9,101 nt of DNA from Candidatus Portiera sp. (GCA_015163845.1 JAAOII010000163.1:1-9101), one strand, 5' to 3'; positions 1 to 6,434 are shown, counted from the first letter of the stretch. Notes: a model not told the origin generated them from the sequence alone. Translations and numbers: made by a program.

Positions 1-1149
1 GAGTTACAAGAACAACGGCAACAACAGGAGTCACGGCAACAACAAGAACAAGAAAGGCGGGAAGAATTATTGACTATAAAGTCAAGCTTGGAAACAGAGT
101 TGATAACCTTGCGCACTAGTGAAGAGAAAAATAAACTGCGCACCGAAGAGTTATTGCAAAGTACTTTTGTTGCTCGTAATGCGGTGAAACAGGATGACAC
201 AAAATTAGCAGAACTCACGAAAAGCAATGATCAACTGGCAAAAATCATAGCTGCTAAAGAAAAAGAAATGGATAAACTTAGTGACCGCTTACGCGAGGTT
301 GAGAGGAATCTATCACGCGGAGAAAAAGATATTGCCGTCTTTGAGGAAAAAATTGATCAAAGCAAGGGAGATGAACAACAACTGGAACTGGAGATGGATG
401 AGTTGGAGAAACGTATCCCTACTGCAAAACAAACTCAGTCGTCAAAAACTCTTGATGAAGATTTAGGTGACCCTTCAACAATTCAAACACGCATCAATAT
501 TCTACAAAGAGCGAATGATCGCATGGGCGATGTTAATATGTTGGCACTTAAGGACTACAAGGAAGAAAAAGAAAAATACGATCATTTACTAATGCAAGAA
601 CAGGAAATCAACACGGCATTGGACAATCTTAATAAGGCAATCAAACGCATTGATCGTGAATCTAAGAGCCGCTTTGATGCAACTTTTAATAAGGTCAATA
701 AAAGCTTTGGTAAATTATTTTCAACTTTAACTCAGGGGGGCAAAGGGACTCTGCAAGTAGATACAAGTGAGGATGGTAAGAATGGTATTCGCATAATGGC
801 CAGCCCACCAGGCAAACGTAATACCATGCTTTCTTTATTATCAGGTGGGGAAAAAACCGTTACAGCCATAGCATTCATAATGGCGATTTTCCAACTCAAC
901 CCAGCACCTTTTTGTTTGTTGGATGAGGCAGATGCAATGTTGGACGATCAAAACATAAATAGATTTAACCATATGATGGATGAAATGGCGGCCGCGGCTG
1001 AAGTGCAGTTCATAATAATAACTCATAGCCAGTTGAGTATGCAAAATGCTAAACATCTCATAGGGGTTACTATGTCAGAGCCGGGGGTATCACGAATAGT
1101 TACAGTGGATATGGATAAAGCAGTGGAGTTAAGTCAAGCAGACGCTTAA
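1..1149 (+). CDS. smc: Chromosome segregation protein SMC, C-terminal third (5' end outside window)
   Basis: The frame is open at the left edge, so this is the last 382 residues of a protein that is usually about 1150-1200 aa. SMC is the ATPase of the SMC-ScpAB condensin, which compacts and separates the nucleoid. The first ~165 residues are charged, heptad-like coiled coil, starting with a Gln/Arg/Glu-rich stretch. A conserved linker follows (RMGDVNMLALKDY, DNA about 520-558), then the C-terminal head: ABC signature LSGGEK (838-855), Walker B with D-loop (CLLDEADAMLDD, about 913-948), the H-loop in IIITHSQLSM, and the family ending HLIGVTMSEPGVSRIVTVD. The D-loop reads DEADAMLDD where DEVDAPLDD or DEVDAALDD is usual. 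RecN and MukB are excluded by this tail. An apparent TTG start at 70 is an artefact of the truncation. In many gammaproteobacteria zipA and ligA follow smc; here the convergent mutS follows instead. Confidence 0.95.
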   Translation, partial: ELQEQRQQQESRQQQEQERREELLTIKSSLETELITLRTSEEKNKLRTEELLQSTFVARNAVKQDDTKLAELTKSNDQLAKIIAAKEKEMDKLSDRLREVERNLSRGEKDIAVFEEKIDQSKGDEQQLELEMDELEKRIPTAKQTQSSKTLDEDLGDPSTIQTRINILQRANDRMGDVNMLALKDYKEEKEKYDHLLMQEQEINTALDNLNKAIKRIDRESKSRFDATFNKVNKSFGKLFSTLTQGGKGTLQVDTSEDGKNGIRIMASPPGKRNTMLSLLSGGEKTVTAIAFIMAIFQLNPAPFCLLDEADAMLDDQNINRFNHMMDEMAAAAEVQFIIITHSQLSMQNAKHLIGVTMSEPGVSRIVTVDMDKAVELSQADA

Positions 1150-1167
1150 TAAACTCTGTTAGGCGTC
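1141..1167 (+). terminator. Hairpin over the smc stop codon, possible terminator without a U-tract
   Basis: GACGCTTAATA (1141-1151) pairs with TGTTAGGCGTC (1157-1167) around a 5-nt loop, giving an 11-bp stem with two G-U wobbles. The smc stop codon (1147-1149) lies within the 5' arm. In minus-strand RNA the two wobbles become A/C mismatches, so the structure favours plus-strand smc RNA over mutS RNA. No U-run follows (CCCCTTATATAG), so it may protect the 3' end or give weak termination rather than act as a classical intrinsic terminator. The rest of the 56-bp smc-mutS gap holds no other clear signal. Confidence 0.4.
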
Positions 1168-1205
1168 CCCTTATATAGTCCCTTATACATCCCTTGGAAT
1201 TACTT

Positions 1206-3770
1206 TTATATAAGATCTTTTAGCTTATATAGCTCAATTAGACCTTCACGCGGAGTGAGGTCATCTAGTTGAATCTCCTTAAGTTTATTACGTAGCTTAT
1301 CTTCTGCAAACATATCTTTCTGTTGTTTAGAATGTGGTTGCCCGGGTAATTCTTTAGGAGCCATAGGTCCCGTTGAATTGTTGTTTTGTAATTCAGCCAT
1401 TATTTCATTGGCGTGGTTGACAACTTCTTGTGGCACACCTGCGAGTTTAGCCACCTGTAACCCATAACTTTGATTGGTGGGTCCCATTTTGATTTGATAC
1501 AAAAATACAATATCATTATTATGTTCGCGTGCCACTAAATGAACATTCCCTGCCCCTTCAAGATTCTTTGCCAGTTCAGTTATCTCAAAGTAGTGAGTTG
1601 CAAATAAAGCATAGGCCTTGACTTTGCTACAGATGTAATTGGCACAAGCCCAAGCAAGGGACATGCCGTCATAGGTTCCAGTGCCACGACCTATCTCATC
1701 CATTAATATTAAACTATCATTGCTGGCATTGCTAAGTATGTTTGCCGTCTCGGTCATCTCCACCATAAAAGTGGACTGGCCACTTGCCAAGTCGTCACCT
1801 GAACCTATGCGAGTAAATATACGATCAATACGTCCTATCTTGGCTTTTGTTGCTGGAACAAAACTACCAATGTGTGCCAACAAAACAATCAAAGCCGTCT
1901 GACGCATGTAGGTGGATTTACCGCCCATATTAGGACCAGTGATAATTAATAGTCGCTGTTGCTCATCAAGTAATAAGTTGTTGGCTATGAAGGGTTCCGA
2001 TAAATGATGTTCTACCAAGGGATGGCGTCCCTCTTCTATCTCTATCACATGAGATAGTGAGAGTTCTGGTTTATGCCAGTTTAAAGTGACGGCCCTCTCT
2101 GCTAAGGTAACCAAAAAGTCCAGACGCATTAAGGCGGAGCAATTCTTTTTGAGTTCTTGTAAGAACTTATCACAGAGAGTAAACAACTCTTCATATAAAT
2201 ATTTCTCACGAGCTAAGGCATTGGCGGTGGCACTTAGTGCCTTGTCTTCATACTCTCTTAACTCTGGCGTGATAAATCTCTCTGCATTCTTAAGGGTTTG
2301 GCGACGGATAAAATGTCCTGGAACATTTTCTGCTTGGGCACGACTAACTTCTATGTAGTAACCCGAAGCACGATTATAGCCAATCTTGAGTGTGTTAATT
2401 CCGCTGGCTTTTCTTTCTTTGTCTTCAAGTTGGATCAGATAGTCCCCCCTGTTCTTTTGCATTTGTCTCAATTCATCTAATTCTTTATCATAGCCATCCG
2501 CAATGACTCCTCCATTTCTGATAGTTGCTGGTAAGGTTTCCTCTAATGCCCTGTGTAAAATATCTTGCAATTCAGGCAAGGACTTTAGATCTTTATAGAT
2601 GCTATTGACCAGTTCTGATTTCAAGCTAGAATCGCCAGAATTTAAAATTGAGTTATCACGCAAAGAGGTGACTACTGCTAAAGTTAAATCAATCCGCTGA
2701 AAATCACGTGGCCGAGCATTACGCAAAGAAATTCTGGCAAGCGATCTCTCCATATCTCCAGATGGCTTTATGCTCTTCCATAATTCTTTATAAGCATCAG
2801 TAGCTATTAACTCTTCAATCGCATCAAAGCGTCTTTGGAGTATGTCAATGTTGCGAATGGGGCGATGTAGTTGCTGACGTAAAAATCTTGCTCCCATGGG
2901 AGTTGCCGTCTTGCCCATTAAGTTGAACAAGTCCATGTCTGAGGTGCCACCACTATCAATTGCCAGGTTAAGGCGACTCTGTGGATCAATGATAATAACT
3001 TCTTCGGTATTGTGCGATTTGGGAGGGTTCAAGTGACGTAAAGGGTTGAGTTGGGTCTCGCGCATAAATGCCAGCAAGGCACCAGCAGCACAAATTGATG
3101 CTTCTGGCATATCTTGGATGAACTTCGCATCAAACTCTTCAGTCAGTAGGTCACTGGCAATTTTTTTGTCAAAGTGTTTAGCTGGATATAGTTTAGTATT
3201 AGGTAGGCCGCTGAGCAAACCTGGCTGTTCATCTTGGAGTAATAATTCGTTAACTCTTAAGCGGGCAAATTCATTGTTGACGTCTTGAATATCTTTAATG
3301 GTTTCTGCTTGGAAGTCGCCACTAGCTAAATTGATCCATGCTATACCATAATGCTCGTCCTTTACACACAAGGAGGCAACCAAGTTATCACTTTTTTCTT
3401 CTACTAATTCTTCCTCTATGGCGGTGCCGGGGGTAATTATGCGAGTTACTTTACGCTCCATAGTTGCTCCAGTCCCTTGACCGGTGGTCTGTCCTGTTTG
3501 CTCACATATAACTAAGGATTCTCCCTTATTGATTAACTTCTTGATATAAGCATCGGCTGCATGATAGGGAACACCAGCCATAGGTATTGGTTGTCCTTGA
3601 GAAGTGCCGCGGGCGGTTAGGGTTATATCCAATAACTCAGATGCTTTCTTGGCATCATCAAAGAACAACTCATAAAAGTCGCCCATTCTATAGAATAATA
3701 AAGTATCTGGATAATTACTTTTTATACCCAGATACTGCTGCATCATTGGAGTAGGCGCCGCAACTGTCAT
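1206..3770 (-). CDS. mutS: DNA mismatch repair protein MutS
   Basis: MutS (854 aa, a normal length) binds mismatches and small loops and recruits MutL through an ATP-dependent sliding clamp. Domains in order: mismatch-binding domain with the Phe-x-Glu wedge F32-Y-E34; connector and core lever domains (about 130-560), including PMGARFLRQQLHRP near 291-304; and the ABC ATPase with Walker A GPNMGGKST (612-620), Walker B/signature LILMDEIGRGT (687-697) and FATHYFEIT (723-731). QKDMF (817-821) fits a beta-clamp-binding pentapeptide, and the tail DDLTPREGLIELYKLK (836-851) is typical of the family. GRGT is followed by GTYDG where STYDG is usual (Gly698 for Ser). The start lies 6 nt after the stop of the upstream pteridine-reductase-like gene, with no Shine-Dalgarno and no -10-like hexamer of its own, so transcription from the upstream promoter and re-initiation at the ATG are likely. 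It converges on smc. Confidence 0.97.
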   Translation of the reverse strand: MTVAAPTPMMQQYLGIKSNYPDTLLFYRMGDFYELFFDDAKKASELLDITLTARGTSQGQPIPMAGVPYHAADAYIKKLINKGESLVICEQTGQTTGQGTGATMERKVTRIITPGTAIEEELVEEKSDNLVASLCVKDEHYGIAWINLASGDFQAETIKDIQDVNNEFARLRVNELLLQDEQPGLLSGLPNTKLYPAKHFDKKIASDLLTEEFDAKFIQDMPEASICAAGALLAFMRETQLNPLRHLNPPKSHNTEEVIIIDPQSRLNLAIDSGGTSDMDLFNLMGKTATPMGARFLRQQLHRPIRNIDILQRRFDAIEELIATDAYKELWKSIKPSGDMERSLARISLRNARPRDFQRIDLTLAVVTSLRDNSILNSGDSSLKSELVNSIYKDLKSLPELQDILHRALEETLPATIRNGGVIADGYDKELDELRQMQKNRGDYLIQLEDKERKASGINTLKIGYNRASGYYIEVSRAQAENVPGHFIRRQTLKNAERFITPELREYEDKALSATANALAREKYLYEELFTLCDKFLQELKKNCSALMRLDFLVTLAERAVTLNWHKPELSLSHVIEIEEGRHPLVEHHLSEPFIANNLLLDEQQRLLIITGPNMGGKSTYMRQTALIVLLAHIGSFVPATKAKIGRIDRIFTRIGSGDDLASGQSTFMVEMTETANILSNASNDSLILMDEIGRGTGTYDGMSLAWACANYICSKVKAYALFATHYFEITELAKNLEGAGNVHLVAREHNNDIVFLYQIKMGPTNQSYGLQVAKLAGVPQEVVNHANEIMAELQNNNSTGPMAPKELPGQPHSKQQKDMFAEDKLRNKLKEIQLDDLTPREGLIELYKLKDLI

Positions 3771-3776
3771 TAGTTA

Positions 3777-4505
3777 TTAAGTTAGGTGCATGCCAGAGCC
3801 AATATAGAGAACCTGTCCAGTAACCGATTTGGCCTGCATCAGATAGTCCAAACCATCTAGTAGAGTTTCTGGGGGGCTGGCAATACCCAGTGGAGTATTC
3901 TTGGCAATCTGATCAAAATATTGTGTATCCTTGCCTGGTGGTGGTAATGCCGGTCCTGGAGCTATGGCGTTTACTCTAATTTGCGGGGCGAGCTCTTTAG
4001 CCGCTTGCATGGTGAAATGATCTAAGGCGTGTTTAGAAATTTTGTATAAAAAGTGATTGCTTGATAACTTGTTATGCACGCTATCAGTAATATTGACGAT
4101 TAAATATTCGCCAGCAAACTTTTGGGTGGCTTGAGCAGCAAAACTCTGGGTTAAGAAAAATGGTGCCTTTAGATTAATTGCCAAGTCGGTGGTGAATTGC
4201 TCCTTAGAAGTATCCTTAAACTTTTGTGAGTGAAATACTGAAGCATTGTTAATCAATAAAGATATTTCACCGAGCTTGGCATTCACTTCTGGAATGATCT
4301 TAGCAACTTCATCATCTTGGGATAAATTAGCCGCTATGATCATCGCCTCTACTCCTTGTTCTTGTGCTAATCTTTGGCACTCCTCAGCATCGGCCTTGGA
4401 AGAATTACAATGGATGCAAAGATTATAACCCTTGGCAGCCAGATGTAATGCCATTGCCCGCCCAAGGCGAGTAGCAGCACCAGTTATTAGAGCTACTTTA
4501 TTCAT
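3777..4505 (-). CDS. Short-chain dehydrogenase/reductase with pteridine-reductase (PTR1/FolM-like) signature
   Basis: A 242-aa classical-length SDR, probably a cytosolic NADPH-dependent reductase. The N-terminal nucleotide motif is TGAATRLG (8-15), i.e. TGxxxRxG with Arg13 where most SDRs have Gly; this variant marks pteridine reductases. NNAS (86-89) and N111 are the usual structural and catalytic positions. D141, Y154 and K158 have the spacing of the PTR1 triad Asp-x12-Tyr-x3-Lys, with Asp replacing the usual SDR Ser. The sequence continues IRVNAIAPGPALP (176-188) and ends VTGQVLYIGSGMHL, which resembles the GQVxYVDGGQHL ending of FolM/PTR1 proteins. By inference it reduces a dihydropterin (dihydromonapterin or dihydrofolate); the exact substrate cannot be read from sequence. 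It is the first gene of an operon with mutS. A generic SDR of another specificity is the main alternative. Confidence 0.8.
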   Translation of the reverse strand: MNKVALITGAATRLGRAMALHLAAKGYNLCIHCNSSKADAEECQRLAQEQGVEAMIIAANLSQDDEVAKIIPEVNAKLGEISLLINNASVFHSQKFKDTSKEQFTTDLAINLKAPFFLTQSFAAQATQKFAGEYLIVNITDSVHNKLSSNHFLYKISKHALDHFTMQAAKELAPQIRVNAIAPGPALPPPGKDTQYFDQIAKNTPLGIASPPETLLDGLDYLMQAKSVTGQVLYIGSGMHLT

Positions 4506-4516
4506 AATGATTCTAT

Positions 4517-4522
4517 ATTATA
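4517..4522 (-). promoter_or_regulatory. -10 element of the SDR-mutS operon
   Basis: On the minus strand a perfect TATAAT ends 11 nt before the SDR ATG. The usual 6-nt discriminator would put +1 near 4510, a leader of about 5 nt with no room for a Shine-Dalgarno. I see no convincing -35 at 16-18 bp. Confidence 0.5.
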
Positions 4523-4552
4523 TAAGTGGTTTTAGGCAAAGGATGTATCGGT

Positions 4553-4568
4553 GTATTAAGGTATTAAA
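4553..4568. repeat. Tandem 8-bp repeat upstream of the SDR promoter
   Basis: GTATTAAG (4553-4560) is followed directly by GTATTAAA (4561-4568). A weaker related GTATC lies at 4545-4549. The pair lies about 43-58 bp upstream of the predicted SDR start of transcription, a position where an activator could bind, but it is short, AT-rich and may be chance. The rest of the 90-bp gap between the SDR and outer-membrane genes shows no terminator hairpin, so read-through from the upstream gene is possible. Confidence 0.3.
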
Positions 4569-4595
4569 GCATCAAGGAGAATATCTACGCAAATA

Positions 4596-5525
4596 TTAAA
4601 AGAAACGAGTCGCTTTTATCCCCAGATGATTTACCTTGATATCATGATAAGGTCCGTAAGCACTGGGACCCTCCTCCCAAAAAGCCAGTAGCCGCCAGCC
4701 ATCCACTGGAGATTCGGACTTTTCTATACCAACTGTAGCACGATAATTTGGTTCCCAGTTATTGTAACCAAAAGTAGATACCTCCCCACCAAACACTAAC
4801 CGCAATGCACCTCTATCACCACGATAGTCAAAACCAACTCTGGCAAATCTTTTATTATCAATATTCAGATTAATGGTTGAGTAGACACCTGATCCTATGT
4901 AGTAACGTAACTGTTGACGAATATCAGCAATCAAGAACTCGAAATTATCGCCATTAATTATTGGTGATCTGCCTTTTTCACCGCCGCGGAAATTCTTATA
5001 AGCATCGCTTGCTTCAGCCGCATCTCTCTGCTCCTTATTAATATCATCGGCTAGGTAGGCATCAAAATCGCGTGATGTTTGCTTGCTTTCATAATTCCAA
5101 CTCAGGCGAAAGATCAAACTACCAGCTAGGTATCCTATGTGATTGCTAATTATGTAATCATTGCCAACGGATAATAACTCATTATCATCACTAGATATAG
5201 CATCTATGCTGGATAAAGATTTGGTAGAAGAGAAATATTGTTTGGTGCCTATACCTCCGCCAACTTCTAATATGTTTTTGCCCTTAAAATACCAGCGGCG
5301 AATGGAAAAATTCTTAGCTAAATCTAATGATATCAAATTGTCATTACCAATAATGTCATTCTCGTTTTTTAGATAGGAAATTGAAAAACCATTATTATAA
5401 TTTGCCGCTAAGGGCGTGAGAAATATCTCACCTTGGGAGAAACCTTCACTCCTAGTGCCATCGGGTAAGAAACCCAATATTGAACCACTAAGTAATAAGG
5501 CGCTTATAGCTGTTAAAGAAGACAT
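4596..5525 (-). CDS. Predicted outer-membrane beta-barrel protein of unknown function (DUF1207-like)
   Basis: This 309-aa protein has no function I can name. It begins with a short hydrophobic stretch (about 4-20) consistent with a signal peptide, although no Lys or Arg precedes it. The rest alternates polar and aromatic/hydrophobic residues in strand-like blocks (for example 213-233, 239-252, 259-268, 277-284, 294-309) and ends in Phe-Phe, as barrels recognised by the BAM machinery do. Blocks recalling DUF1207, from memory, are FLTPLAANYNNGFSISYL (35-52), a central segment DYIISNHIGYLAG (123-135), a late NWEPNYRATVGIE (256-268), and a GPYHDIKVNHLGIK ending. A charged insert (about 158-186), rich in Lys, Arg, Asp, Glu and Ala, looks like an extracellular or periplasmic loop. 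The ATG is the only usable start: an in-frame stop lies 12 codons upstream, and the promoter hexamer fits this ATG. It stands alone, divergent from trhO. Confidence 0.7.
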   Translation of the reverse strand: MSSLTAISALLLSGSILGFLPDGTRSEGFSQGEIFLTPLAANYNNGFSISYLKNENDIIGNDNLISLDLAKNFSIRRWYFKGKNILEVGGGIGTKQYFSSTKSLSSIDAISSDDNELLSVGNDYIISNHIGYLAGSLIFRLSWNYESKQTSRDFDAYLADDINKEQRDAAEASDAYKNFRGGEKGRSPIINGDNFEFLIADIRQQLRYYIGSGVYSTINLNIDNKRFARVGFDYRGDRGALRLVFGGEVSTFGYNNWEPNYRATVGIEKSESPVDGWRLLAFWEEGPSAYGPYHDIKVNHLGIKATRFF

Positions 5526-5531
5526 ATAGTT

Positions 5532-5537
5532 ATTATA
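5532..5537 (-). promoter_or_regulatory. -10 element placing +1 on the ATG of the outer-membrane protein gene
   Basis: A perfect TATAAT on the minus strand is followed by AACTAT and then ATG. A 6-nt discriminator puts +1 exactly on the A of ATG, the arrangement of a leaderless mRNA. No Shine-Dalgarno exists between them. A clear -35 is absent at 16-18 bp. Confidence 0.55.
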
Positions 5538-5581
5538 TAGCAGTATTGGAAATTGGTATTACTCTATTCAAGTAAAGCTAG

Positions 5582-5602
5582 ATTCTTTATGCATTCTTTA
5601 TG
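5582..5602. repeat. Direct repeat ATTCTTTATG with 11-bp period in the divergent promoter region
   Basis: ATTCTTTATG occurs at 5582-5591 and again at 5593-5602, one base apart, so the two copies lie on the same face of the helix. It sits midway in the 130-bp gap between the divergent outer-membrane gene and trhO, upstream of both -10 elements. This is a plausible site for a dimeric or cooperative regulator; no known operator is recognised. Confidence 0.4.
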
Positions 5603-5616
5603 TCTTAACTAATATA

Positions 5617-5626
5617 TATCTAGATA
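5617..5626. promoter_or_regulatory. Perfect 10-bp palindrome TATCTAGATA upstream of trhO
   Basis: A perfect inverted repeat that covers the expected -35 position for the trhO -10 at 5644-5649 (5621-5626 at a 17-bp spacer). The core CTAGAT recurs at 5578-5583. It could be an operator, but a short AT-rich palindrome can arise by chance. Confidence 0.25.
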
Positions 5627-5643
5627 AATTGTTGGGAGTGTCC

Positions 5644-5649
5644 TATAAT
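5644..5649 (+). promoter_or_regulatory. -10 element of trhO
   Basis: Perfect TATAAT. With a 6-7 nt discriminator, +1 falls at 5656-5657, which is downstream of the GTG at 5653 and 2-3 nt before the ATG at 5659. This favours the ATG and a nearly leaderless message. Confidence 0.5.
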
Positions 5650-5658
5650 TAAGTGTAT

Positions 5659-6369
5659 ATGCAACTTATCTCTTTTTACTGGTTTGCTGATTTAGCTGAT
5701 TGCGAGGAGTGGTGTGAAAGTTTAAACTCTCGCATCTCCAGCGACTTTCCTGAAATACGCGGAACTGTATTGTTAGCTCCAGAAGGAGTGAATGCCGCTC
5801 TATGCGGAGAGAAAGAACAACTAGACGATATTATCAAGATATTCCGTGAGGATGATCGCTTTGCAGTTATGCCAGTTAGACGTTTCCCGATTAAAAAGTA
5901 TGTTTTTACAAGGATAAAAATTAAATGCCGCAAAGAGATCATAAACTTTAGAATAGATGATCCTCTCACAGATATTCCACCAGCTAAAGACCTAAATGCA
6001 GCTCAATGGAATCAATTAATGGCTGATAAAGATACTTTAGTTCTAGATGCACGAAATAGCTTTGAGTTTGATGTGGGTAGTTTCCCCGATGCAATCAACC
6101 CACAAGTGGAAAGGTTTAGTCATTTAGCGTCTTATATAGATGAAAACAAAGATAAATTGCTTAATAAAAAGGTGGCTATCTTCTGCACTGGAGGAATCCG
6201 CTGTGAGAAGTTGGGCAAGTATATGAAGAAGCAAGGTATTCAAGATGTCTATCAATTAGAAGGCGGGATTCTTCAATACTTCCAAGATACCAAAGGCACA
6301 GATAACTTATGGGAAGGTGAGTGTTTCGTTTTTGATGAACGTATAAGTGTTAGTAAACAAGATCTTTAA
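5659..6369 (+). CDS. trhO: tRNA uridine(34) hydroxylase TrhO (rhodanese-domain YceA family), short form
   Basis: TrhO uses molecular oxygen to make 5-hydroxyuridine at wobble U34 of some tRNAs. The N-terminal ferredoxin-like domain holds GTVLLAPEGVNAALCG (about 35-50) and RRFPIKKYVF. A rhodanese domain follows, with LVLDARNSFEFDVGSFPDAINP and the active-site loop FCTGGIRCEK, whose first Cys (about residue 176 from this ATG) is the expected catalytic one. VYQLEGGILQYF and FVFDERI complete the recognisable part. The protein stops 8 residues after FVFDERI (236 aa; E. coli YceA is about 350), so the Cys/His-rich tail usual after that point is absent. I see no remnant of the tail in the other frames downstream. 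A GTG at 5653 would add two residues, but the promoter spacing favours ATG 5659. trmB follows after 77 nt with its own promoter-like hexamer, so the two tRNA-modification genes are neighbours but perhaps not one transcript. Confidence 0.9.
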   Translation: MQLISFYWFADLADCEEWCESLNSRISSDFPEIRGTVLLAPEGVNAALCGEKEQLDDIIKIFREDDRFAVMPVRRFPIKKYVFTRIKIKCRKEIINFRIDDPLTDIPPAKDLNAAQWNQLMADKDTLVLDARNSFEFDVGSFPDAINPQVERFSHLASYIDENKDKLLNKKVAIFCTGGIRCEKLGKYMKKQGIQDVYQLEGGILQYFQDTKGTDNLWEGECFVFDERISVSKQDL

Positions 6370-6434
6370 TAATTTTATAGTCAGCGGGTAAATTATTAGC
6401 TGAATGACTTGAATTATTCTTAAGTGCCCTCATA

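Noticed and set aside
735..740. Run of six G in smc as a possible phase-variation tract
   Set aside because: It is too short, it lies in a housekeeping gene, and the frame is intact through to the normal C-terminus.
841..1056. Open frame on the minus strand inside smc
   Set aside because: It is antisense to the highly conserved SMC head and its translation has no recognisable motif.
1681..2480. Plus-strand open frames inside mutS (1681-1902, 2086-2358, 2298-2480)
   Set aside because: They are antisense to conserved MutS domains, have no promoter or ribosome-binding site, and encode Ser/Lys-rich shadow peptides.
5634..5638. GGGAG as a Shine-Dalgarno for trhO
   Set aside because: It lies 14 nt from the GTG and 20 nt from the ATG, and upstream of the predicted transcription start, so it would not be in the mRNA.
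5676..5969. 97-residue minus-strand frame inside trhO
   Set aside because: It is antisense to the conserved TrhO N-terminal domain and has no supporting signals.
6381..6403. TCAGC/GCTGA inverted repeat after trhO as a terminator
   Set aside because: It has only 5 bp with a 13-nt loop and no U-run.
6407..6414. ACTTGAAT shared with the minus strand at 5566-5573 as a common -35 or regulator site
   Set aside because: Its distance to the -10 differs (20 against 28 bp), and an 8-bp AT-rich match between two gaps is weak evidence.
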